Made by a program: the position numbers and the translations under genes | Assembly (NCBI GenBank): GCA_031270945.1 | Contig: JAISWZ010000603.1 | Coordinates: 1 to 41,096 of the forward strand | Source of the DNA: Clostridiales bacterium | GTDB taxonomy: Bacteria; Bacillota; Clostridia; Lachnospirales; WQUN01 | Direction of reading: 5' to 3' | DNA length: 41,096 nucleotides | Part shown: piece after piece, positions 1 through 7,834 of the stretch | How the letters are laid out: each line of letters starts with the position of its first letter | How positions within the stretch are numbered: position 1 is the first letter of the stretch | Notes under the pieces: model-generated | The model's input: only the letters and a program-made list of their open reading frames with translations | What the model was told of the DNA's origin: nothing | The model's database searches: none

Positions 1-441
1 GTCTTGATGAACAAGTTGCGTAAGTTGAAATGGAGAGTATTTTTTGCCATAACTTTCTATGATAACGTCTATGCTCTCACGCTCGTCTTCACTTAGGGAA
101 TGCGCGTCATAATCTCCAAAATCTCCATCTTTTAAGATGAATACTCCTCTATGAAGCTCCAAGAGCTCTCCGCAAACCGGGCCGCAAGCGAATGCCATAA
201 AGTCTTCGCAAAACAACGGAGCATCAGTCCATGCAAGAGTCCAGCCTTGAGAGTAATAGCATAACTTATGCAACCTCATTGTTGTTATTTCGCCCATTTC
301 GTGAATGATGTATTTTGCGACATCAACAACGGTAACCAAAGCATCCACCTCTATGTAATCTAAATTTTGGAATTTGCTGATTGGCGTGCTGTGAAAAGCG
401 TTCTTGCCATATTCATCGCCTAAATTTCTCTGCGCTTTCAT
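1..441 (-). CDS. Panacea-domain (SocA/DUF4065-type) antitoxin, partial
   Basis: The gene runs off the left edge, so only its first 147 codons are visible. From about residue 40 the translation contains VTVVDVAKYIIHEMG, then TTMRLHKLCYYSQGW, LAWTDAPLFCEDFMA and GPVCGELLELHRG. These are the conserved blocks of the Panacea domain in their usual order. Panacea proteins are chaperone-like antitoxins in many two-gene toxin-antitoxin and phage-linked loci. I chose the ATG at 439-441 because AAAGGG lies five bases upstream and the frame is open throughout. A TTG at 337-339 preceded by GAGGTGG is an alternative that would remove a 34-residue leader. No convincing toxin is visible; a short open frame upstream (413-631, minus) overlaps the start by 29 bases. 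The family call is firm. The role as an antitoxin is inferred from the family. Confidence 0.75.
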   Translation of the reverse strand, partial: MKAQRNLGDEYGKNAFHSTPISKFQNLDYIEVDALVTVVDVAKYIIHEMGEITTMRLHKLCYYSQGWTLAWTDAPLFCEDFMAFACGPVCGELLELHRGVFILKDGDFGDYDAHSLSEDERESIDVIIESYGKKYSPFQLTQLVHQD

Positions 442-641
442 TATAACCCTTTGCCAGTAGACCTGTCAATCCCATAGCGGCACAAGCGCAAGCAAAGTGC
501 GCCCCTACAGTTGCGCTTGTCGTTTTGCGGGCGTTGCCGCAAACGATGTAGATATTTTGCATGGTTGCAGATTTGAGCGTTTGGCCATAATACATAGGAT
601 TTATTAATCCATAACAGCCATGATAGCCCATTCAAAAAAAC

Positions 642-1046
642 ATCAAACCGAACATTTGGCCTATCTCAGACGATCCAGAGTACATTTATGTAGCTTTACT
701 GAACGCTCTTATCGTTGCCCGCCTCAGAACCCAGTCGGGCCGCTCTCAATCATATCGAGCCAGCATGAAAAGCGTTGACACCGGCCTACCTTGATTTTTC
801 GGCAAGAAAAATGACTCCTTCGACTAAACTTCCAGCACTTTTGATAATTCTTGATATAACACGACAATCACTTGACATTTGTAGCGCATTTGATTAACCT
901 GTACATGAGGGTCAATAAAAGCATTTTTATTTGCACGGGCGATATTTTTCGTTCTCCGTTGCAGCCGGAATGCATTAGAGCCAAAGATGCCAAGACTCGA
1001 GAAAAAGCTTGAAATTCGGGATAGGCGCTTAGAATGGGAGAGGCCA
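642..1046. other. intergenic stretch without a gene
   Basis: About 400 bases between the upstream end of the minus-strand Panacea region and the membrane protein gene. I see no open frame with a plausible ribosome site. The only signal is a promoter-like TTGACA near 872. Confidence 0.4.
872..900 (+). promoter_or_regulatory. possible sigma-70 type promoter
   Basis: A perfect TTGACA at 872-877 is followed after 17 bases by TAACCT (895-900), a weak match to the -10 box. It lies about 150 bases upstream of the membrane protein gene at 1050 and points towards it. Confidence 0.3.
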
Positions 1047-1049
1047 ATG

Positions 1050-2498
1050 ATGAAAGAGAAGCATTTTGCCAGTATGGCAGGATTGCTAGCTTCGATAGCA
1101 TGCGCGGCAGCCATGCTGTTGATCCTTTATGTGCCCTCGCCAGTTGGGGTAGCCAACAATGGCGATTTTTTAAGGGTTATCCATCCTGCCGGAATACGCT
1201 ATGTTGATGGAAACCCAAACAAAGACAAATTTGTCCAAAAGTTCGTTATGGAGTTCAAGGGAGGAACCAACTTCCAGAAGTTCCAGTCCGTCTTCGAGCG
1301 TGATTATGGAATCTATGATTACTACACCTCTCAAACTTATCCCGTTCTTGCGTCAAAGGCCATGAATGTTGTCTGGAACAGAATTTTGGGTCAAGACGAA
1401 AATATCTTTAACGTATTCTTTCTGGCTCTCATCTATATCGCCATGACAGCTGCCGGCATAGGTTTGGCCGTTCATTTCATTTGGAAGCGTTACGGCACCG
1501 CACTCGGGGTTTTCTCAATCCTGGTCTTTCTTTTCGTGTTTTGCGACCAAGGCTACCTCTTGTACTTAAACTCTTTTTACGGAGAGGCAATGCAGTATTC
1601 AGCCACAATGCTGTGCGTAGGGCTTTTTTTGAAGCTTGCCGAACGCCGCTCGGGCCCGGTTTTGCATATCCTTTACTGGGTTTGCGCCATAGGCATGGGA
1701 TTGTCAAAAATGGCTTTCGCTCCAACGGGAATGCTGTTCGCCGCTTTGCCCTTGCTCGCCCATTCTGGCTATAAGCGCCTATTTGTTTTGATAGGATCCG
1801 TGGCTTCTTGCGTGGCTCTTTTGTATTGCATAACACAGCTGTCCCCGTCTTGGATTGAAGAAGATACAAGCTATAACACTGTTTTCGCCGGGATTTTAAG
1901 ATACAGCAGCAACCCGGAAAAAGATCTTCAGGATCTGGGCCTTGATCCAGAATATGCGGCGCTAAAGGGAACTGAGTCATACCAGACTGATTACCCCATT
2001 GATATCAAAACCGAGGAATTCAAGGAAGGGTTCTTTGAAAAAATCAGCAAAGGCAAAGTGCTGCTCTTTTACTTAACCCATACCACAACCCTATGGAAAG
2101 CGCTTCAGGAATCCATGAGCTATGCCAAGAGGATAAGGCCTATTCATCTGGCGAACACAGAAAATCCAGCTGAGCCGCATGAGCAGTCATTCCGGTTCTC
2201 AATATGGGAAACATTGAGATTGCGCTCGCCCATGAACAACATCCCTGTTTTCCTTGTCTGTTGCGCCTTGATCCTAGCCTTGGCCATCCAGTCGAAAAGC
2301 CTTGCGCTAGGCGGCTTGATAACAGCCATCGCCGCAAGCGCCGGGATCAACTTTGTCCTGCCTATCATGGGCAACGGGATTTGCGATATCGCAAAGCACA
2401 TGTACGGATTCATAACCTTTTATGACATGATGCTGTTCATCCTGGTTGGCGTGGCGCTTAAACGCGGCTTTTTCTCTCGAGTCCAGAAAAAGGGCTAG
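1050..2498 (+). CDS. polytopic membrane protein, WsfD-like glycan biosynthesis family
   Basis: About 482 residues with ten or so hydrophobic segments, starting with an N-terminal membrane anchor just after MMKEKHFASMAGLL. After the first segment comes VGVANNGDFLRVI, a short acidic motif (NNGDF) at the outer face typical of WsfD-like GT-C-style hexose transferases of Gram-positive surface glycan synthesis. GIYDYYTSQTYPVL and YLNSFYGEAMQYSATM are further conserved-looking loops. I prefer the ATG at 1050 (or the adjacent one at 1047) because GGAGAGG at 1037-1043 gives proper spacing; the frame is open back to 987 without a ribosome site. The gene stands alone and ends in a strong terminator. The membrane topology is clear. 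The enzymatic role is inferred from resemblance and could be wrong. Confidence 0.6.
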   Translation: MKEKHFASMAGLLASIACAAAMLLILYVPSPVGVANNGDFLRVIHPAGIRYVDGNPNKDKFVQKFVMEFKGGTNFQKFQSVFERDYGIYDYYTSQTYPVLASKAMNVVWNRILGQDENIFNVFFLALIYIAMTAAGIGLAVHFIWKRYGTALGVFSILVFLFVFCDQGYLLYLNSFYGEAMQYSATMLCVGLFLKLAERRSGPVLHILYWVCAIGMGLSKMAFAPTGMLFAALPLLAHSGYKRLFVLIGSVASCVALLYCITQLSPSWIEEDTSYNTVFAGILRYSSNPEKDLQDLGLDPEYAALKGTESYQTDYPIDIKTEEFKEGFFEKISKGKVLLFYLTHTTTLWKALQESMSYAKRIRPIHLANTENPAEPHEQSFRFSIWETLRLRSPMNNIPVFLVCCALILALAIQSKSLALGGLITAIAASAGINFVLPIMGNGICDIAKHMYGFITFYDMMLFILVGVALKRGFFSRVQKKG

Positions 2499-2520
2499 AT
2501 TTGATTGCTTTGATTGCAAG

Positions 2521-2556
2521 AAGCGCCAGCTGGCAACCCAGCTGGCGCTTTTCTTG
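2521..2556 (+). terminator. intrinsic terminator of the membrane protein gene
   Basis: A perfect 13-bp stem (AAGCGCCAGCTGG with its complement) closes a CAAC loop and runs into TTTTCTT. It starts 23 bases after the stop codon. Confidence 0.85.
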
Positions 2557-2644
2557 AAATAAATGGATGGATTGCTCGGATAGCGCTATAATAAGGATCC
2601 GAAAAAGCATTGGGACGTGCGCCCCAATAGCAACTCGTCTAGAA

Positions 2645-4267
2645 TTAGATTGCCCTGGCAACCTCAGCGGCATCCGCTATGGCGTTGAGCGCCTTTCTAG
2701 CCTTAAGCGCGTCTCCAATCACGTGGCAAGGGATGCCCTTTCTTTCGCAGAAAGATTTGACCTCGCCATAATTCCTTGGCTTTGAGCCAATTGCTATAAC
2801 AACCGAGTCGCATTCTATCTCCAAAGCGGTGCCGTCTTTCTCGACGGAGATTGATCCTGCTTGGATTGCCAAGCACTTCGCGCCCGTTATAGTCTCTATC
2901 CCCTTGGCAGCCAGCTCCTGCATTACAGCTATCTTCCTAAGCATCCCCAGCTCGTTGCCTACACTGCCAAGCATCTCAACGACAGTGACATGGGTTGTCG
3001 CTTCCTTTTCAGCCAAGCATTCCGCAACTTCCAAGCCAACAAGGCCTCCGCCTATGACGGCGATTCTGCCCTTGGGAAGCTCTTTTCCAGACAATGCGCC
3101 AAATGAGCTCGACACGTTTGGAAGCTCCTCGCCGGGTATGCCCAACTTGGCTGGCGCCGCTCCGATTGCTACGATGACTTCATCCGGTTTGATTTCCTCA
3201 AGCAGCTCCTGAGTCGCTCTCGTGTTCAGGCGGACGTCAGAAACAGCTTTTTCTGTCTGCTTGCCCCTTGATATGGCAGCTTCTCTCATCTCGGCTTTCC
3301 TGGGCGCAACGCCTGCCAGCAGGAACTGCCCGCCAAACTCGCCTGTTTCCTCAAGAAGAACAGGTTCATGTCCTCTTTGCCTCAGGACAATGGCCGCTTC
3401 CATGCCCGCCAAGCCCCCGCCAATCACAAGCACTTTCTTTGGAACTTCAGCTTTCTTGAGGGCATATTCCCGCTCTCTTCCCACAGCCGGGTTTCTCATG
3501 CAAGTGATCTTTTTTGCCCCAGATGTAATGCCGTCATAGCAACCCTGGTTGCAGCCGATGCACCTGATTATGCTTTCCGCTTCTCCAGCTTTAGCCTTGG
3601 CCAGAAATTCGGGATCCGCTATCTGCCCTCGCCCGATTGCGACCAGATCAGTCTTGCCTGAAGCCAAAATCTCCTCCGCTTGCTCAGGGGAGTTTATCCT
3701 TCCCACCCCTACAGTGATCATGCCGGTTTCCCGCTTTATCCTGGCCGCGTTGTCCACGTTGAACCCTCTCGGAATGTCTATAGGCGGAACTTCAAGCATC
3801 ATGCCAAAGTTGTTGGGGCCTATAGGGAACTTGTTGCCCCTGGAAACGTCAAGAACGTCAACCCCAGCCTTGCTTGCCATTTTGCAGAACTCGATTATTT
3901 CTTCTATCTTAAGCCCATCTGCCACATAGTCATCTTTTGAGACAACCCTCATAAGCAAAGGCATGTCCTCAGGGATGTTCCCTTTAATAGACCTGATTGC
4001 TTCCAAAAGGTACCTGGCCCTGTTCTCCAAAGTCCCTCCGTACTCGTCTGTTCTCTTGTTCATGGCTTTGCTCAGGAAGCAATGGGGTGAATAGCCGTGC
4101 GCGGCATGGAACTCGATGCAGTCAAAGCCCGCTTGAACCGCCCGCTTTGCCGCAGACCCATACGCCTCCACAACTTCTTTTATTGTTTCAACAGAAGCCC
4201 CAGGAATAGCCGTTCCCCTAAAATTTATCTCGCTTGGGATCACCCAGATCGACTCAGGATCGGCCAA
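2645..4267 (-). CDS. NADH:flavin oxidoreductase (old yellow enzyme / BaiCD-FadH type), 5'-truncated, possibly a pseudogene
   Basis: 540 residues resembling Fe-S flavoenzymes that reduce enoates such as 2,4-dienoyl-CoA or bile acid intermediates. The barrel part shows FHAAHGY (53-59) and NKRTDEYGGTLENRAR (70-85). The Fe-S cysteines are CIGCNQGC (236-243) and C256. An FAD Rossmann motif VIGGGLAGMEAA (from 281) and a second NADH-type motif IAVIGGGLVGLEVA follow. Full-length relatives are about 640-670 residues. Here about 110-125 N-terminal residues are missing, including the first barrel strands and the FMN-contacting start. The frame opens after a TAG at about 4288-4290 and the first usable start is TTG 4265-4267 without a good ribosome site. 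No N-terminal coding is found upstream in any frame before the repeat element at 4365. The rest is intact, so the truncation may be recent. Alternatively a shortened, non-catalytic protein is made. Confidence 0.75.
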   Translation of the reverse strand: MADPESIWVIPSEINFRGTAIPGASVETIKEVVEAYGSAAKRAVQAGFDCIEFHAAHGYSPHCFLSKAMNKRTDEYGGTLENRARYLLEAIRSIKGNIPEDMPLLMRVVSKDDYVADGLKIEEIIEFCKMASKAGVDVLDVSRGNKFPIGPNNFGMMLEVPPIDIPRGFNVDNAARIKRETGMITVGVGRINSPEQAEEILASGKTDLVAIGRGQIADPEFLAKAKAGEAESIIRCIGCNQGCYDGITSGAKKITCMRNPAVGREREYALKKAEVPKKVLVIGGGLAGMEAAIVLRQRGHEPVLLEETGEFGGQFLLAGVAPRKAEMREAAISRGKQTEKAVSDVRLNTRATQELLEEIKPDEVIVAIGAAPAKLGIPGEELPNVSSSFGALSGKELPKGRIAVIGGGLVGLEVAECLAEKEATTHVTVVEMLGSVGNELGMLRKIAVMQELAAKGIETITGAKCLAIQAGSISVEKDGTALEIECDSVVIAIGSKPRNYGEVKSFCERKGIPCHVIGDALKARKALNAIADAAEVARAI

Positions 4268-4320
4268 GGCAGCTGTCTCACCCTAACAGCTCCATCTCTT
4301 TTGCCCCCTAGCTATGCGCC

Positions 4321-4349
4321 TTGCCTTTCTCTCCGCGTTGGTGTATAAT
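4321..4349 (+). promoter_or_regulatory. promoter for the Rsm22-like gene
   Basis: TTGCCT (4321-4326), 17 bases, then perfect TATAAT (4344-4349). Transcription would begin near 4356, just before the palindromic repeat element at 4365, placing that whole element in the mRNA leader. Confidence 0.55.
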
Positions 4350-4364
4350 GCCGCTGGCACTGCC

Positions 4365-4465
4365 GAGTGCATATCCCAAAATTCCTAAAGAGGCGCAGCG
4401 AAAGTCATCGCGATGCTTTAACGCGTGACTTTCGCAAGCCCTAAAATAAATTTTGGGATATGCTC
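4365..4465. repeat. palindromic repeat family, copy 1, with nested hairpin
   Basis: The ends are inverted copies: GTGCATATCCCAAAATT on the left and AATTTTGGGATATGCTC on the right. Inside is a second inverted repeat, GCGAAAGTCA / TGACTTTCGC, so RNA from this region could form one long nested hairpin. The right end, read in reverse, continues into GATAAGAGCATATCCC, the same flank seen left of the copy at 29477. This copy is therefore in the opposite orientation to most others. Confidence 0.75.
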
Positions 4466-4489
4466 TTATCTTAGCCAGAGGATGAAAAG

Positions 4490-5437
4490 ATGGAGATTCC
4501 AGCAGACCTTAGGGCTGCCATTGACAAACGCGCTGAAGGCGCAAGAAAAGCCTTGATCCATGATGCTGAAAGCATAAGCTTAAAATACAGGACACAAGGC
4601 GGGCAGGGCAGGGCGCTTGTCTCCACTGCCAATGAAGCGGCGGCGTATGCGGTTGCCAGAATGCCCGCAACATATGGAGCGGTTCTTGGCGCATTGGGCC
4701 ATGCCCTTAGCATCGTCAACAAGAAGCCAAAGACTTTGCTTGACGCAGGAGCGGGCACCGGCTCGGCTTCATGGGCTTGCTCCACACTCTTGGATCTGGA
4801 GAGCGTGGTTTGCCTGGAAAGAGAAAAAGCGATGCGCCAGCTGGGGCAGGAGCTTATGAAAGACTCCTCTCTTGCAAATGCGACTTGGATCGCTTGCGAC
4901 ATAACCAAAGATAAAATGCCTGCCACGGCTGATCTCGTTGTCGCTTCATACGTGCTAAACGAAATGGGAGAGCGGGAGCAAGAAGCGGGAATAGCCAAGC
5001 TATGGAGCTCTTCGAAGGAGATGCTTTTGATCGTGGAGCCAGGAACTCCCGCTGGCTACTCCGTGGTTGCCAAAGCAAGAGAGCTCTTGCTGAAAGCGGG
5101 CGGGCACATTCTCGCCCCTTGCCCTCATGAAGGGAAATGCCCCATCTCAGGAAGCGATTGGTGCCATTTTGCCGCAAGGATTCCAAGAAGCCGCTTGCAT
5201 CGCGAGGCAAAAGGCGCAGACGCCCCTTACGAAGACGAGAAGTATTCATATGTCGCATTCTCTAAAACCCCTTGCGCGAGAGCCGAAGCCAGGATAACAA
5301 GGCATCCTTTCTTTGAGAAGGGATTGGTGTCCCTAAATTTGTGCGGAAGATCCGGGCTTGAGAAGCGAATTGCAAAGAAGAAAGACGAACAGTATAAGCA
5401 GGCCAGGAAGGCTAAATGGGGAGACCCGTTTTTTTAA
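4490..5437 (+). CDS. Rsm22/METTL17-family Fe-S methyltransferase-like protein
   Basis: 315 residues. A SAM-binding type motif, LLDAGAGTGSASWA, lies at about 83-96. The distinctive part is CPHEGKC (C201, C207), DWCHF (C215) and C252. This order and spacing (6, 8, then about 37) parallels the four cysteines that hold an iron-sulfur cluster in the Rsm22/METTL17 family, whose mitochondrial members assist small-ribosomal-subunit assembly. The end is basic (KKKDEQYKQARKAKWG), suiting RNA or ribosome contact. Start ATG 4490 has AGAGGAT upstream. The gene has its own promoter and an unusual hairpin-rich leader, and stands alone. The family assignment is strong. Whether bacterial members act on the ribosome or have methyltransferase activity is not shown here. 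Confidence 0.85.
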   Translation: MEIPADLRAAIDKRAEGARKALIHDAESISLKYRTQGGQGRALVSTANEAAAYAVARMPATYGAVLGALGHALSIVNKKPKTLLDAGAGTGSASWACSTLLDLESVVCLEREKAMRQLGQELMKDSSLANATWIACDITKDKMPATADLVVASYVLNEMGEREQEAGIAKLWSSSKEMLLIVEPGTPAGYSVVAKARELLLKAGGHILAPCPHEGKCPISGSDWCHFAARIPRSRLHREAKGADAPYEDEKYSYVAFSKTPCARAEARITRHPFFEKGLVSLNLCGRSGLEKRIAKKKDEQYKQARKAKWGDPFF

Positions 5438-5480
5438 TGATTTATAAGGAGCGGCCCGACTGGCTTCTGAGGCGGGCAGC

Positions 5481-5609
5481 GAGCATATCCCGAAATTGTA
5501 TCTGAGGCACCGGAAAAATCCGGATGTTTGCTCGCAGAAGCCCGAGAAACTAGTTGAAGAATTCGCCAGGATTTTTTTGGCGCCTTAACGGAATTTTGGG
5601 ATATGCACT
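5481..5609. repeat. palindromic repeat family, copy 2
   Basis: Left end GAGCATATCCCGAAATT followed by GTATCTGAGGCACCGG. Right end GGAATTTTGGGATATGCAC then TAA. The internal GAGGCACCGG is shared with the copy at 10322, so the elements share more than their ends. It lies in the spacer after the Rsm22-like gene and abuts the terminator at 5608. Confidence 0.75.
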
Positions 5610-5645
5610 AAAAAAGCCATGGAGATCTCTCCATGGCTTTTTTAG
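5608..5645. terminator. bidirectional intrinsic terminator
   Basis: An 18-bp near-perfect palindrome: A-run, GCCATGGAGA, TC, TCTCCATGGC, T-run. It has A6 on one side and T6 on the other, so it can end transcription of the rightward Rsm22-like gene and of the leftward von Willebrand gene. Confidence 0.85.
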
Positions 5646-5661
5646 AAATTTTAAACGTAGA

Positions 5662-7572
5662 TTAGCGGAGATAGGGCGCTTCGTTGACATCGTCCTCAAG
5701 ACTTCTTGACAGGTCAACCAAGTCGCAGAACTCAAGCCTGTATCCAGCGGAGTCAAGACCCTTGCTGCTTGAAGCCAGATTGGCGATGTCATCAATAGTA
5801 ACCTTCCCAAGATATTCAGAACTGCGAAGCAGCGCTCCAAATCCCGCGACAGACGAGGCAAACTTGAAGTCAGAAGTGTTTGTCCCAAGGATCTTGTCCT
5901 CGTTCACAGGAAATGACATGAGTTGGCTTGCGCCCTCTCCTGTATTTTTGTACCTAATGCGCACTTCGAACAATTCTTCAGAAGCGGGAGCCTCTGGCGT
6001 CAAGGCGGAGGATGAAGTGCTTTGCTCAAGCTCCAGCTCATAGAGCATGATCACATCTGTTCCAGCCCCAATTTCTCCTGCGTCCTTGGCGTCATTCTCA
6101 AAGTCCTCGTTCGCCAGGCTTCGGTTCTCGTATCCAATCCGGCGGTAGCTTTTGACCTTGGCAGGATTGAACTCCAGTTGAGCCTTCACGTCGTCGGCAA
6201 CCGTGAAAAGCGTGGTCGCAAGCTCGTCCACAAGAACCTTTTGCGCCTCGTCTATCGAGTCAATATAGCTGTAGTTGCCATTTCCGTTCTTAGCCAGGGT
6301 CTCCATTGTGCTATCCTTGAGGTTCCCTGTTCCAAATCCCAGTACGCTCAGGTAAACTCCTGTCCCTCTCTTTTCGGAGATGAACTCTTCAAGTTCCGAG
6401 ATCATGGAGATGCCCACATTGAAGTCTCCGTCAGTTGCAAGGATGACTCTGTTGTTGCCGTTCGGAATGAAATTTTTGGCAGCAAGCGAGTAAGCCGTTT
6501 GAATCCCGTCGGCGCCAGCGGTGCTTCCTCCAGCGAAAATGTTGTCTATGCCGTTCATGAGGGTGTCTTTCTGGTTTCCTGAGACGCTGTCCAAAACAAC
6601 TTCTGAGCTCCCAGCGTAGGTGACTATTGAAACTACGTCATTCTCAGTCAGGTTGTCCACCAAAAGCTTGAATGAGCTCTGCAAAAGCGGAAGCTTGTCA
6701 GGAGAGTCCATGGAGCCGGATGAGTCTATAAGGAATGTGAGGTTGCTCCTGCTCCCAGACCTGTCGATTGACCTGGATTTCAGCCTTATAAACGCCAACT
6801 GCTTTCCGCTGTCAAAGATGGACGGCCCCAGCTCGGCGTAAATGGCAAAAGGAGAGACGGTCGCCTCCAAGGGCTCGTCGTAAGTGAAGTAGTTGATCAT
6901 TTCCTCGACTCTCACAGCGTCCTTGCTAGGATAGAACCCGTTTCGAATGTACCTGGCCACGTTTCTGTACGAGGCCGTGTCAATCTTCAGCGAGAAGGTC
7001 TGCATTGGATTTTCCAGGACACTGATCTGCTTGTTTTCAACAATCTCCAAGTAATCTTCGCTGCCTGCAGGAGGCGTCCAGGTATCGATGTCCGCCACGC
7101 CGAAGCCTGCAACGCTGCCAATTTGTGCGACCGACGAAGGAAGACTGTCAAAGACTGAGCCTTCATCGCCAACTATAAAACGATTCTCGTTTTCATTGGG
7201 CAGCGGCTTAGGAGCGCTTTCGCCGGCTTCACTTGCTGCTCGGGCGGCTTCGGTGTATGCGCTTTTTTCAGGTTCACTTAGCGCAGTTTCGCCTGTTTCG
7301 GTTGTTGCGGTTTCGTTTAGCTCAGCATCGCCTGTTTCGGTTTCGATTGCAACCGTTTCGTTTGTTGCAGCATCGCCTGTTTCGTTTTCAATTGCAGCAT
7401 TTTCGTCTATTGCATTTTCGTCTATTGCGGTTTCGCCTATTGCAATTTCGCCTGTTTCGGCTCCGCTTTCGAGTTGCAGGGGCGGCGAGGCGTTTGGCGA
7501 CTCTGCGGCGCACCCCGCCAGGGTTGAAAAGCTGAGCGCCAGTGAAACCAGTATGGCTGTTACCCTCTTCAT
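5662..7572 (-). CDS. YfbK-type von Willebrand factor A lipoprotein
   Basis: 636 residues. The N-terminus is a lipoprotein signal ending in STLAGC (Cys 21). Residues about 40-98 are an acidic low-complexity linker built from GETAI, DENAI and NETVA-like units, mirrored at DNA level by repeated TCGCCTGTTTCG. The block MQTFSLKIDTASYRNVARY and VRVEEMINYFTYDEP (about 190-234) is characteristic of the YfbK family. The VWA domain follows with a MIDAS metal site DSSGS (283-287) and a downstream TDGD. The protein is thus an exported, lipid-anchored metal-dependent adhesion-like domain; its ligand is unknown. Start ATG 7570-7572 has GAGGAGG at proper distance. It is a single-gene unit ending in the shared terminator. 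The variable linker could change length by slippage. Confidence 0.88.
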   Translation of the reverse strand: MKRVTAILVSLALSFSTLAGCAAESPNASPPLQLESGAETGEIAIGETAIDENAIDENAAIENETGDAATNETVAIETETGDAELNETATTETGETALSEPEKSAYTEAARAASEAGESAPKPLPNENENRFIVGDEGSVFDSLPSSVAQIGSVAGFGVADIDTWTPPAGSEDYLEIVENKQISVLENPMQTFSLKIDTASYRNVARYIRNGFYPSKDAVRVEEMINYFTYDEPLEATVSPFAIYAELGPSIFDSGKQLAFIRLKSRSIDRSGSRSNLTFLIDSSGSMDSPDKLPLLQSSFKLLVDNLTENDVVSIVTYAGSSEVVLDSVSGNQKDTLMNGIDNIFAGGSTAGADGIQTAYSLAAKNFIPNGNNRVILATDGDFNVGISMISELEEFISEKRGTGVYLSVLGFGTGNLKDSTMETLAKNGNGNYSYIDSIDEAQKVLVDELATTLFTVADDVKAQLEFNPAKVKSYRRIGYENRSLANEDFENDAKDAGEIGAGTDVIMLYELELEQSTSSSALTPEAPASEELFEVRIRYKNTGEGASQLMSFPVNEDKILGTNTSDFKFASSVAGFGALLRSSEYLGKVTIDDIANLASSSKGLDSAGYRLEFCDLVDLSRSLEDDVNEAPYLR

Positions 7573-7626
7573 TGCAAATCCTCCTCAGTATGATTGGGCT
7601 TCCAAGGCAAAGAAAGCCTTGGATAG

Positions 7627-7649
7627 GCATGTCCCAAATTTGGGATAGC
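7627..7649. repeat. palindromic repeat family, minimal copy
   Basis: GCATGTCCCAAATTTGGGATAGC: both arms of the family without an interior. It lies about 55 bases upstream of the von Willebrand lipoprotein start, so probably in its promoter or leader. Confidence 0.55.
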
Positions 7650-7793
7650 TTTAGTTCTTGCGCCCTCAGGCGCGGTTCGCGTCATGCCTTATGCGCTGCG
7701 CTTCGCGCTGTTTCCAACTATTAAGACGTGTTCCGACAAGTTTTGTTTCAGTAAAGTTACAAGAGTTACGCCGCCAATTTATGGCAATAAAGA

Positions 7794-7819
7794 GAGCCGC
7801 AATCCTGGGATCGCGGCTC
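7794..7819 (-). terminator. terminator of the MATE gene
   Basis: Inverted repeat GAGCCGCAATCC / GGATCGCGGCTC with a 2-base centre and one mismatch, 15 bases beyond the stop codon at 7835. On the minus strand it is followed by TCTTTATT, a modest T-run. Confidence 0.6.
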
Positions 7820-7834
7820 TATAATACGCTTTTC

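Noticed and set aside
1477-1980. 167-residue minus-strand frame inside the membrane protein gene
   Set aside because: Antisense shadow with Arg/Lys-biased composition and no start signal.
7088-7648. 186-residue plus-strand frame of Ser/Val repeats
   Set aside because: Antisense shadow of the repetitive linker and signal peptide of the von Willebrand lipoprotein.
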